Positions 40,767 through 50,006 of a DNA stretch of 64,000 nt are shown piece by piece; position 1 is the stretch's first letter, and every line of letters begins with the position of its first letter. The position numbers were made by a program, and so were the translations under genes. The DNA comes from Sphingomonas sp. FARSPH (GTDB taxonomy: Bacteria; Pseudomonadota; Alphaproteobacteria; Sphingomonadales; Sphingomonadaceae): assembly GCF_003355005.1 (NCBI RefSeq), contig NZ_CP029985.1, positions 1,975,001 to 2,039,000 on the forward strand. The letters are read 5' to 3'. Under the pieces are notes generated by a model. It searched no databases. It saw only the letters and a program-made list of their open reading frames with translations, and was not told where the DNA came from.

Positions 40767-41361
40767 GTGCGACGCCGGCGGCGAGCAGCAGCGCGCGCGT
40801 CTCGAACAGCGGCAGGCCGATCACGCCGGAATGGCTGCCCTGCAGGAAGCGGACGAACGCCTCCGCGCGACCCTGGATGGCATAGCCGCCCGCCTTGCCC
40901 AGTCCTTCGCCGCTGGCGACATAGGCGTCGATCTCGGCGGCGGACAAGGGCTTGAACGCGACGATCGTGTCGGCGAGCCGCGTGCGCACCGTCCCCGCCG
41001 CATCGACGACGCAGATCGCGGACAGCGCATGGTGGCGGCGGCCCGAAAGCAGGCGAAGCAGGGCGCGCTGGATTGCCTCGTCCTCTGCGGGCGGCAGGAT
41101 GCGCCGGCCGAGCGCGATGGTCGTGTCGCCGGCGATCACCACCTCGCCGGGCGCGCGCGCCACCGCTGCGGCCTTTTCGACCGCAAGGCGCAGCGCGTAG
41201 GCGCGGGGCAGTTCGCGCAGGCGCGGGCTTTCGTCGATCGCGGGCGCGGCGATGCGCGCAGGCACGACGCCGATCCGCGCGAGCAGATCGCGTCGGCGCG
41301 GCGAGGAGGAGGCGAGGACCAGCGTCGGCGGCGACGCAGGGCCCGGTTGCGGCGCGCTCAC
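40759..41361 (-). CDS. maf: Maf-family nucleoside triphosphate pyrophosphatase
   Basis: This 200-residue enzyme hydrolyses non-canonical or specific nucleoside triphosphates to monophosphates, cleaning nucleotide pools. Conserved segments are LVLASSSPRRRDLLARIG, the DESPR segment, VEKAAAVAR, VIAGDTTIALG with its catalytic Asp, LLSGRRHHALSAI and YAIQGRAEAFV. It lies 37 bases after infA on the same strand and overlaps the RNase E/G gene by 8 bases. Whether it prefers dTTP/UTP or m7GTP cannot be judged from these motifs. Confidence 0.93.
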   Translation of the reverse strand: MSAPQPGPASPPTLVLASSSPRRRDLLARIGVVPARIAAPAIDESPRLRELPRAYALRLAVEKAAAVARAPGEVVIAGDTTIALGRRILPPAEDEAIQRALLRLLSGRRHHALSAICVVDAAGTVRTRLADTIVAFKPLSAAEIDAYVASGEGLGKAGGYAIQGRAEAFVRFLQGSHSGVIGLPLFETRALLLAAGVALG

Positions 41362-41398
41362 GAGCGGCGCCCGCGAACATGCGCCGGCATGACCTGGA

Positions 41399-41644
41399 TC
41401 AGGACGGGCCGGGGCCGCCGCGGCCGGGCATGAAGCGATAGGTGATGCGACCCTTGGTCAGGTCGTAGGGGGTCAGTTCGACCAGCACCTCGTCGCCGAC
41501 CAGCACGCGGATGCGGTTCTTGCGCATCTTGCCGGCGGTGTGACCCAGAATCTCGTGATCGTTTTCCAGCTGGACGCGGAACATCGCGTTGGGGAGCAAT
41601 TCCACCACGCGACCGCGCATCTCAAGCAGTTCTTCCTTGGCCAA
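41399..41644 (-). CDS. infA: translation initiation factor IF-1 (TTG start)
   Basis: This 81-residue protein is IF-1: AKEELLEMRGRVVELLPNAM, FRVQLENDHEILGHTAGKMR, KNRIRVLVGDEVLVELTPYD and a typical ITYRF end, followed by a short glycine-rich tail. The start codon is TTG at 41642-41644. No ATG stands before AKEE, and AGAGG lies at the right distance upstream. A longer ATG reading would add about 60 unrelated residues. It leads the operon infA-maf-RNase E/G-yacG-tRNA-Phe. Confidence 0.96.
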   Translation of the reverse strand: MAKEELLEMRGRVVELLPNAMFRVQLENDHEILGHTAGKMRKNRIRVLVGDEVLVELTPYDLTKGRITYRFMPGRGGPGPS

Positions 41645-41796
41645 ACAAAACCTCTGTCGAAAATGTACGGGGGCGCCCTTAGCGCGAAGGGCGCAAAAAG
41701 GGAAGGCGGGGGGCGACCCATCGGCCGTGCGCCACGGGTCAGCGCCTTTGTCCACCCTCCAAGCGATATGGGGCGAGCGGTTTCGCGCCGCAAGCG
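41645..41796. other. infA upstream region with hairpin
   Basis: This 152-base spacer holds the infA promoter. A strong hairpin, GCGCCCTT and AAGGGCGC around AGCGCG (about 41670-41691), lies in the leader; on the transcribed strand the T-run precedes it, so it is not a terminator for the upstream kinase. It could affect infA mRNA stability or translation. Confidence 0.5.
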
Positions 41797-43887
41797 TCAG
41801 TCGAGCATCTCGCGGATGCGATGGCACAGCATGTCGATCTCGAACGGCTTGGAAATCAGGGCCATGCCCTCGTCGAGGAAGTCGCCCAGCACCATCGCCT
41901 GTTCGGCATAGCCGCTGACGAACAGCACCTTCAGTCCCGGTCGCCTGGCCCGGACCAGGTCGGCGAGGTCGCGTCCGTTGATGCCTGGCAGGCCGACGTC
42001 GGTGATGAGCAGGTCGACGCGCGCCATCGCGTCCAGCCGGGCCAGCGCCTCACGCCCGTCGGCGGCCTGCGCGACGGTATAGCCGAGATCGCCGAGCAAG
42101 TCCGACACCAGCATGCGCACCGCCGGATCGTCCTCGACCAGCAACACGCATTCGCCCGGTTGCGCCGCCCGTCGCGGCGCGCCGGCGGGCGCCGCCGCCG
42201 TCACGGCGACGAGCGCGCGCGGCAGCAGCAGTTCGATCGTCGTGCCGCATCCGGGCTGAGTTTCGATGCGGACATGACCACCGGTCTGGCGCACGAAGCC
42301 GTAGATCATCGACAGGCCAAGGCCGGTGCCGACGCCGATCGGCTTGGTGGTGAAGAAGGGGTCGAACGCGCGCGAGACGACGTCGGGCGCCATGCCGGTG
42401 CCTGTATCGACCATTGCGATCCGCGCATAGTCGCCGGGTTCCAGACCATCGTCTCCGCCCGGCGCGATCGTCCTGTTGCCGGTCACGATCGACAACCGGC
42501 CGCCGCCGGGCATCGCGTCGCGCGCGTTGATCGCGAGGTTGAGCAGCGCGCTTTCCAGCTGGTTGTGATCAGTAAGCGCAGGCCACGCATCGTCCGCCAG
42601 CGCGAATTCGAGCGAGACATTCTCGCCCACCGTGCGCAGCAGCAGCTCCTTCATGCCGATCGCCAGCGCATTGACGTCGGTCGCACGTACGTCGAGCGGC
42701 TGGCGGCGGGAAAAGGCGAGCAGGCGCTGTGTCAGCCCCGCCGCACGCTGCGCCGAGGTGGTGGCGGCGTCGATGTAGCGTGCGACGCGCGCATCGCTAG
42801 GATCACCCAGCCGGCGGGCGAGCAGGTCGAGGCTGCCGATGATGCCGGTCAACATATTGTTGAAATCGTGCGCGATCCCGCCGGTGAGCTGGCCGACCGC
42901 CTCCATCTTCTGTGCCTGGCGCAGCTGCGCCTCCGTCTCGCGCAGCCGCGCTTCCGCCGCCTTGGCATCGGTGACGTGGCGGCCGATCGCGAACACCTCG
43001 TCGGGGCCTGGCGCGGCGACCCACTGAATCCAGCGATAGCCGCCGTCCTTGTGGCGGAAGCGGTTCTCGAAGCTCGGCAACGTGCCGGCTTGCGCCGTCT
43101 CGAATGCCGCCTGCGTCGCGGCGAGGTCGTCGGCATGGGTCAGGTCTGTGGCATACAGGCCGACGACGTCCTCGGGCGCATAGCCCAGCACCGTCTGCCA
43201 CGCCGGGTTGATCCGGCGATAAATGCCGTCCGGCGACAGCACGACCATCAGATCGGGCGACGTGTTCCACATCCGGTCGCGCTCGGCGGTCCGCTCCTCG
43301 ACCTGCCGCTCCAGCGTCTCGTTAAGCGCCGTCAGTGCCGCCTGGCTCTCGGCCAGCGCACGGTCGGCGAGCACGCGCGCCGTCGTCTCATTGGTGAAAA
43401 TGAACAGCCCGGCGATCTCGCCGCGGTCGTCCAGGATGCGCGAATAGGAAAAGGACCACCAGGTGTCCGCCGCCCCGCGATCGGTGTCGAGCTTCCACGG
43501 CAGATCGGTGAAACGCATGCTGCGCCCGGCGAAGGCGTCGTCGATGATCGGTTTCGCCTGATCCCAGGCGTCCGCCCACACTTCGGTGAACGGCGCGCCC
43601 ATCGCCCATTCGACGCGCGGACCCAGCAACGGGCAATAGGTTTCGTTGAAGAAGAAATGCAGCGCGTCGCGGCCCCAGGACAGGATCATCGATTCGGGCG
43701 AGTTGAGCACCAGCCCCAGCGCGTTCTTGAGCCCGATCGGCCAGCCCGCCGGTTCGCCCAAAGGATGGTCCCGCCAGTCGCGCGTCAGGATCAGCCGCGT
43801 CGCCCGCCCGCCGCCGTGGAGGAAACCAAGTTCGGGGGGCAGCACGGGGTCGTCAGCGGGCGCGGGATCGGGCGGGGTGTCGATCAT
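41797..43887 (-). CDS. hybrid PAS sensor histidine kinase with C-terminal receiver
   Basis: This 696-residue protein without membrane helices has a first PAS/PAC region (about 30-175; WPIGLKNALGLVLNSPESM, WWSFSYSRILDDRGE) and a coiled coil (ALNETLERQVEERTAER). A second PAS follows (about 205-320; FENRFRHKDGGYRWIQW). The HisKA site is GQLTGGIAHDFNNML, the ATPase domain has NARDAMPGG, VDTGTGMAP and GTGLGLSMIYGF, and the receiver has its phospho-Asp in LLITDVGLPGINGRD. The architecture matches the kinase at 18394-20442, suggesting paralogues. No response regulator lies beside it. Light, redox or small-ligand sensing cannot be told apart. Confidence 0.92.
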   Translation of the reverse strand: MIDTPPDPAPADDPVLPPELGFLHGGGRATRLILTRDWRDHPLGEPAGWPIGLKNALGLVLNSPESMILSWGRDALHFFFNETYCPLLGPRVEWAMGAPFTEVWADAWDQAKPIIDDAFAGRSMRFTDLPWKLDTDRGAADTWWSFSYSRILDDRGEIAGLFIFTNETTARVLADRALAESQAALTALNETLERQVEERTAERDRMWNTSPDLMVVLSPDGIYRRINPAWQTVLGYAPEDVVGLYATDLTHADDLAATQAAFETAQAGTLPSFENRFRHKDGGYRWIQWVAAPGPDEVFAIGRHVTDAKAAEARLRETEAQLRQAQKMEAVGQLTGGIAHDFNNMLTGIIGSLDLLARRLGDPSDARVARYIDAATTSAQRAAGLTQRLLAFSRRQPLDVRATDVNALAIGMKELLLRTVGENVSLEFALADDAWPALTDHNQLESALLNLAINARDAMPGGGRLSIVTGNRTIAPGGDDGLEPGDYARIAMVDTGTGMAPDVVSRAFDPFFTTKPIGVGTGLGLSMIYGFVRQTGGHVRIETQPGCGTTIELLLPRALVAVTAAAPAGAPRRAAQPGECVLLVEDDPAVRMLVSDLLGDLGYTVAQAADGREALARLDAMARVDLLITDVGLPGINGRDLADLVRARRPGLKVLFVSGYAEQAMVLGDFLDEGMALISKPFEIDMLCHRIREMLD

Positions 43888-43927
43888 CGTCGCCTTCCTT
43901 ACGCACGGATTCCGGCGGGCGGAAGCG

Positions 43928-45283
43928 CTACAATCCCTCGCCGCCCACCCAGTGCGCGTTGGACAGCTTGCGCGCGACGCTCCACGTCTGGGTGCGGATG
44001 TCGGGCACCGCGACGATCTCCCAGAAGGCGCCGCGCGTCATCGGGCCGAGCGCGTAGAGCCAGTCGTTCGGCCGTCCGTCCGCCGCGATCGTCCGCGCCG
44101 CCTCGTCGACGTCGATCCCCAGATGCGCCGCGTCGGCGCGGATCGTGCCGCGTTCCGCCAGCCGGCGCAGCAACGGCTCGGTCGTGCGCGCCAGGTCGCC
44201 CTGCGGCCCGGTGCAATTGACGATTCTCTGCACCACCATGGTCTGCGCAGCATCGTCCCCGCGCGCGCGCCAGGTCACCGCAACGCCGCCGGCGGTTTGG
44301 GCAAAGCCCAGCGTCTTGCCCGCAATGACATCCAGCCGCCCCGCACCACGCATCGCCTGCAGCCGCGCGTAGACCTCGGGCGCGAGGCGGTGGCGGTGGA
44401 CGTCCCACCACGGGCGCAGGTGGCGCAGGAAGCGCGCGCGCTCCCTCTCGCTCGCATTCGCCCACATGCCTTGCGTGAATGGGCGCAACTCGTCGACCGC
44501 CTGCCGCCAGCCGACCGTTTCGCTCTTTGCGCGGACGCGCGCGAGCAGGTCCGAGGCGACCGTCGCCGGCCGTTCACGGATGCGGTCCGGGTTGGGCGCG
44601 GGCGGCGCGTGCTCGCGCGGCACCAGCCCGCGGCGCGACAGGGCAATGATCCGCCCGCGAAACCCGCGTGCATCCAGCGTCAGCGCGACGTCGATCATCG
44701 TCAGTCCGGTACCGATCACCAGCACGACATCGTCGTTGGCGAGCCCGTCGGCCATGTCCGCCGCCCAGGGATCGTTGCGGTACAGGCCCGGCGACAGCGC
44801 GTCGGCGTCGAGCCCCGGCGGGTCGTGCGGCGGCAGGTTGCCGACCGCGAGCACCGCGGCGTCCGCGCCGATCCGGCTGCCATTGTCAAGGCACAGGCAC
44901 GCGCCATCGCCCTGTTCGACGACGTCGCAGACGTCGCCGCGGATCACCGTCAGCCGCTCGCCCGCCCGCGCCCGCGCGGCGTCCAGCAGATCGCGCAGGT
45001 AGGCGCCATAGGTGACGCGCGGGACGAAGACGCCCGCGGCATCGCCGATCCCGCGATCCGCCAGCCAGCGGACGAAATGGTCGGGCTCGTCGGGAAAGGC
45101 GCTCATGTTGCCGGCGCGCACGTTGAGCACGTGGCTGGGATGCGCGGCGCCATAGGCGATGCCGAGGCCAGGCACGGGCGCGCGCTCGACCAGGGTGGCG
45201 CGGGGGCCATCGTGACGCAGCAGGTTGATCGCCTGCAAGGTGCCCGAAAAGCCCGCGCCGACGATTGCGACGTGGCGGATCAT
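43928..45283 (-). CDS. FAD/NAD(P)-binding oxidoreductase-like protein
   Basis: This 451-residue flavoprotein has an N-terminal dinucleotide site (VAIVGAGFSGTLQAINLL) and a FAD-linked SHVLNVRAGNMSAFPDEPDHF motif. A second Rossmann site (VVLVIGTGLTMIDVALTLDA) follows, and IVNCTGPQGDL precedes the C-terminal end. This is the pattern of the NAD_binding_9-type, HI0933/FAD-monooxygenase-like family often annotated as FAD/NAD(P)-binding protein or hydroxyacylglutathione-linked. The reaction is unknown. It starts 14 bases from the end of the DUF6356 gene on the same strand, which precedes it. Confidence 0.85.
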   Translation of the reverse strand: MIRHVAIVGAGFSGTLQAINLLRHDGPRATLVERAPVPGLGIAYGAAHPSHVLNVRAGNMSAFPDEPDHFVRWLADRGIGDAAGVFVPRVTYGAYLRDLLDAARARAGERLTVIRGDVCDVVEQGDGACLCLDNGSRIGADAAVLAVGNLPPHDPPGLDADALSPGLYRNDPWAADMADGLANDDVVLVIGTGLTMIDVALTLDARGFRGRIIALSRRGLVPREHAPPAPNPDRIRERPATVASDLLARVRAKSETVGWRQAVDELRPFTQGMWANASERERARFLRHLRPWWDVHRHRLAPEVYARLQAMRGAGRLDVIAGKTLGFAQTAGGVAVTWRARGDDAAQTMVVQRIVNCTGPQGDLARTTEPLLRRLAERGTIRADAAHLGIDVDEAARTIAADGRPNDWLYALGPMTRGAFWEIVAVPDIRTQTWSVARKLSNAHWVGGEGL

Positions 45284-45296
45284 GCGGTGCGTCTAC

Positions 45297-45572
45297 TCAG
45301 ATTTCGTAGGAGAGGCAGCCCCTCGCCGCGCTTTCGGCTTCGGCCGCGACATGCGCGCGTCCCTGCATGCGCGCGTGCAGCCGGCGCACCGTGCCGCTGC
45401 CCGTCGTCGTGAACAGCGCGGGGACGATGCCGTGGATCATGCAGGCGAGTCCGCCCGCGACCATCGTGCCGCCAAAGCGCAGCGCGGTCGCGGCATGAGC
45501 AAGGTAGCTTTCGCCGACATGGCGCGGATGCGCGGCAAAGGTGGCGTCGAGCAGGCGAGGCAGGCGTGGCAT
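45297..45572 (-). CDS. DUF6356-like small membrane protein
   Basis: This 91-residue protein has a short N-terminus (LPRLLDATFAAHPRHVGESY), a hydrophobic helix (about 26-55; FGGTMVAGGLACMIHGIVPALF) and a basic C-terminal helix with GTVRRLHARMQGRA. The HPRHVGESYLAHA segment and length match DUF6356 of sphingomonads and related alphaproteobacteria, a family of unknown function. It is upstream of the FAD-binding gene with a 13-base gap, so the two are probably one transcript. Confidence 0.8.
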   Translation of the reverse strand: MPRLPRLLDATFAAHPRHVGESYLAHAATALRFGGTMVAGGLACMIHGIVPALFTTTGSGTVRRLHARMQGRAHVAAEAESAARGCLSYEI

Positions 45573-45722
45573 CGTCGGTAACCTCCCGGAGTATGCAGCC
45601 TATCGCGATGTCCCCGGCGGCGGCAAGCCGCCGACGCGGCGTTGCGGCGCGCCCGTCGTCTCCTGCGCACTGCTGGCCGCGATCACCATGGCACCGAACG
45701 GCGGGTCGGACGTAGTCGCCGC

Positions 45723-46838
45723 ATGGCCAAGCTGTTCACTCCCATCACCGTCGGCGCACGCACGTTCGCCAATCGCATCGTCATTGCCCCGATGTGCCAA
45801 TATTCCGCCGAAGACGGGCGGATGACCGACTGGCACACGATCCACCTCGGGCATCTGGCGCTGTCCGGTGCGGCGCTGCTGACGATCGAGGCGACCGCGG
45901 TCGTGCCGGAAGGGCGGATCACCTATGGCGACGTCGGCCTGTGGGACGAGGATACGGAAAGCGCGATGGCGCGTGTGCTGGAAAGCGTGCGGCGTCATTC
46001 CGACATGCCGATCGCGCTCCAACTCGCGCATGCCGGGCGCAAGGCGTCGACCGAAGTACCGTGGAAGGGCGGCGCGCAGATCGCCCCCGACGCGCCCGGC
46101 GGGTGGCAGACCGAGGCACCATCCGCGCTTTCGTTCAGCGCGGACGATGCTGTCCCGACCGCCCTCGATACGGCCCGCATGGCGGAGATCCGCGACGCCT
46201 TCGCCGCTAGCGCGACCCGCGCCGCGCGTCTCGGCATCGACGTCGTGCAGATCCATGCCGCGCACGGCTATCTGCTCCACCAGTTCCTCTCCCCGCTCGC
46301 GAACACGCGTGGCGATGGTTATGGCGGCAGCCTCGACAATCGCATGCGCTTTCCGCTCGAGGTGTTCGACGCGGTGCGTGCCGCTTTTCCGGCCGATCGG
46401 CCGGTGACGGTGCGGGTATCGGGCACCGACTGGGTCGAGGGCGGCTGGGACAGCGCGCAGACGATCGCCTTCGCCCGCGCGCTGGAGGCGCGGGGCTGCG
46501 CGGGCATCCACGTGTCGAGCGGCGGGCTGGACCCGCGGCAGGAGATTCCGGTCGGTCCGGGGTATCAGGTGCCGCTTGCCCGCGCGGTGAAGCAGGCGGT
46601 GTCCATTCCCGTCGTCGCGGTCGGGCTGATCACCGATTACGACCAGGCGGAAGCGATCGTGGGCACCGGCGATGCCGACATGATCGCGCTCGCTCGCACC
46701 ATCCTCTACGACCCGCGCTGGCCATGGCACGCCGCCGCGCACCTCGGCGCGCGCGTCAAGGCGCCCGACCAGTACCTCCGCTCGCAGCCGCGCCAGTATC
46801 GGCATCTGTTCGACGTCGACGGCAGCGCGGAAGGCTGA
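45723..46838 (+). CDS. NADH:flavin oxidoreductase, old yellow enzyme, YqjM-like
   Basis: This 371-residue FMN enzyme reduces activated C=C bonds with NAD(P)H. The thermophilic-like class is shown by the Cys in RIVIAPMCQYSAEDG near residue 25, LQLAHAGRKAST, the FMN/substrate-binding IHAAHGYLLHQFLSPLAN, the YGGSLDNRMRF motif and VVAVGLITD. The start at 45723 is the first ATG compatible with the conserved LFTPITVGARTFANR; longer reading is unrelated. A palindrome follows its stop and separates it from the convergent ABC-F gene. Confidence 0.93.
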   Translation: MAKLFTPITVGARTFANRIVIAPMCQYSAEDGRMTDWHTIHLGHLALSGAALLTIEATAVVPEGRITYGDVGLWDEDTESAMARVLESVRRHSDMPIALQLAHAGRKASTEVPWKGGAQIAPDAPGGWQTEAPSALSFSADDAVPTALDTARMAEIRDAFAASATRAARLGIDVVQIHAAHGYLLHQFLSPLANTRGDGYGGSLDNRMRFPLEVFDAVRAAFPADRPVTVRVSGTDWVEGGWDSAQTIAFARALEARGCAGIHVSSGGLDPRQEIPVGPGYQVPLARAVKQAVSIPVVAVGLITDYDQAEAIVGTGDADMIALARTILYDPRWPWHAAAHLGARVKAPDQYLRSQPRQYRHLFDVDGSAEG

Positions 46839-46850
46839 GTCGTGCGAAAA

Positions 46851-46873
46851 GCCCCTCCCCTGAAGGGGAGGGC
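46851..46873. terminator. GC-rich hairpin between convergent genes (repeat copy D)
   Basis: GCCCCTCCCC-TGAA-GGGGAGGGC forms a near-perfect hairpin in the 46-base spacer between the reductase and ABC-F stops. Its core is identical to the end of the repeat at 24608-24706. Likely a bidirectional terminator derived from the dispersed repeat. Confidence 0.6.
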
Positions 46874-46884
46874 CTGTTGTCACG

Positions 46885-48660
<1,776 letters not shown>

Positions 48661-48715
48661 AGGCGCCGGGCGGTAGGCGGTGCGGGCGAGGGGGGCAAGC
48701 GGGGGCTGCCGAAAT

Positions 48716-48859
48716 CCTCCCCTGCATCTGCAGGGGAGGGGGACCGCCGCCGAAGGCGGTGGTGGAGGGGCAGCCAAAACAGAGCCAGCGCCCTTGGCTG
48801 CCCCTCCACCATTCGGCTGCGCCGAACGGTCCATCCTCCCCGCGAAGCGGGAAGGATGG
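48716..48859. repeat. composite palindromic intergenic repeat (copy B)
   Basis: This 144-base element matches copy A at 27563-27702: CTCCCCTG..CAGGGGAGGG, GGACCGCCGCCGAAGGCGGT, GGTGGAGGGGCAGCC against GGCTGCCCCTCCACCA, CGGCTGCGCCG and a GGTCC tail. Only the loop of about 20 bases between the GGGGCAGCC and GGCTGCCCC arms differs. The outermost arms (CCTCCCC and final GGAAGGATGG) also diverge slightly. Confidence 0.85.
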
Positions 48860-48961
48860 AAAAAGCGAAACCAAAACCGCCGGCGACAATTCTTCCCCCG
48901 CCAGATGTCAATTCCGCCGAAGCTCTTCTGTCCCAAGCTGAACCTTGCCCCGCCCGGCCCA

Positions 48962-48976
48962 TTCACAGGCTGTTCA
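48962..48976 (+). promoter_or_regulatory. candidate OmpR-type response-regulator site
   Basis: TTCA at 48962-48965 and 48973-48976 are direct repeats 11 bases apart, the half-site spacing expected for OmpR-family regulators. They lie 14 bases ahead of the chosen PepSY gene start, suggesting autoregulation. This is weak evidence based on spacing. Confidence 0.3.
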
Positions 48977-48989
48977 ATGCCATCCGCCT

Positions 48990-49301
48990 ATGTCACCCCT
49001 CATGCCGATGCTTGTCCCCCTTCTTCTCCTCGCGGCGGCGCCCGCGGTCGCGCAGGCGCCCGACCCGCAGCGACGCAGCGATCAGGAGCGTGCGTATGAC
49101 GCGCGCCGGCGCGGCGACCTGTTGCCCAACAAGGTGATCGAGGCGCGCGTCGTGCCGCAGATGAGGGGCTATGAGTATCTCGGTTTCGACCTCGACTTTT
49201 CGAGCGGCGTTTACACGCTGAAATTCCTGCGCGATGGCACCGTCGTGTGGGTCGACGTCGATGGCCGCACCGGCCAGATCATCGGCCGTACCGGCCGCTA
49301 A
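48990..49301 (+). CDS. PepSY-domain secreted protein
   Basis: This protein of about 103 residues has a signal peptide (MPMLVPLLLLAAAPAVAQ). The mature part contains a PepSY-like fold: NKVIEARVVPQMRGYEYLGF, YTLKFLRDGTVVWVDVDGRT and a terminal GQIIGRTGR. PepSY proteins are found next to two-component systems and are thought to modulate or sense envelope conditions. The start may be 48990 or the ATG at 49002; no strong ribosome site tells them apart. It precedes the response regulator by 29 bases and is probably the first gene of that operon. Confidence 0.85.
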   Translation: MSPLMPMLVPLLLLAAAPAVAQAPDPQRRSDQERAYDARRRGDLLPNKVIEARVVPQMRGYEYLGFDLDFSSGVYTLKFLRDGTVVWVDVDGRTGQIIGRTGR

Positions 49302-49330
49302 GACCGCCAGAGTCAGGAACAGGGGATCAC

Positions 49331-49996
49331 ATGCGCGTTCTGATCGTCGAGGACGAACCCAATCTCGGCCAGCAGCTGAAGAATACGCTGGAGGGCGCAG
49401 GCTATGCCATCGACCTCGCCACCGACGGCGAGGAAGGGCATTTCCTGGGCTCGACCGAAAGCTATGACGCGATCGTGCTCGACCTCGGCCTGCCGGAGAT
49501 CGACGGGCTGACCGTGCTCGATCGCTGGCGCAAGGAAGGCAAGACGACGCCCGTGCTCGTCCTCACCGCGCGCGACAGCTGGTCGGACAAGGTCGCCGGG
49601 CTCGACGCGGGCGCGGACGACTACGTCGCCAAGCCGTTCCAGACCGAGGAGCTGATCGCCCGCCTGCGGGCGTTGATCCGCCGGGCGAGCGGCAATGCGT
49701 CGAGCGAGCTGACGGCGGGCGACGTCCGCCTCGACACCCGCTCGGGCAAGGTGACTAAGGCGGGCGAGGCGGTGAAGCTGACCGCGCAGGAATACAAACT
49801 GCTCAGCTACCTGCTCCACCACAAGGGCAAGGTGGTCAGCCGCACCGAGCTGATCGAGCATATCTACGACCAGGATTTCGATCGCGATTCGAACACGATC
49901 GAGGTGTTCGTGACCCGCATCCGCAAGAAGCTGGGCCAAGATGTCATCACCACGATCCGCGGGCTCGGCTACAGCCTCGAAGACCCGGACGCCTGA
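49331..49996 (+). CDS. OmpR-family response regulator, PhoP-like
   Basis: This 221-residue regulator has a receiver domain (VLIVEDEPNLGQQLK, phospho-Asp in AIVLDLGLPEIDGL, Lys in DDYVAKPFQ). Its winged-helix output domain contains KLTAQEYKLLSYLLHHKGK and ends with TTIRGLGYSL. GGGGA precedes the start. It lies between the PepSY gene and the kinase gene at 50007, on the same strand, forming a three-gene operon. It is paralogous to the regulator at 16811-17485, but that copy is divergent from its putative target. Confidence 0.94.
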   Translation: MRVLIVEDEPNLGQQLKNTLEGAGYAIDLATDGEEGHFLGSTESYDAIVLDLGLPEIDGLTVLDRWRKEGKTTPVLVLTARDSWSDKVAGLDAGADDYVAKPFQTEELIARLRALIRRASGNASSELTAGDVRLDTRSGKVTKAGEAVKLTAQEYKLLSYLLHHKGKVVSRTELIEHIYDQDFDRDSNTIEVFVTRIRKKLGQDVITTIRGLGYSLEDPDA

Positions 49997-50006
49997 CGGC
50001 CACACG

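Larger units (their letters stand above)
48661..48989. other. spacer between ABC-F and PepSY genes
   Basis: This 329-base stretch contains the composite repeat B (48716-48859) and then a more AT-rich section (48860-48960) that probably carries the promoter of the PepSY-response regulator-kinase operon. I see no open frame of substance in it. Confidence 0.6.

Noticed and set aside
41670..41691. Hairpin upstream of infA read as a rho-independent terminator
   Set aside because: On the minus strand, where both flanking genes lie, the T-run comes before the stem rather than after it.
41821..44220. 799-codon open frame on the plus strand opposite the hybrid kinase
   Set aside because: The minus-strand reading has complete PAS, HisKA, ATPase and receiver motifs. 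The plus reading has none and is a GC-rich shadow.
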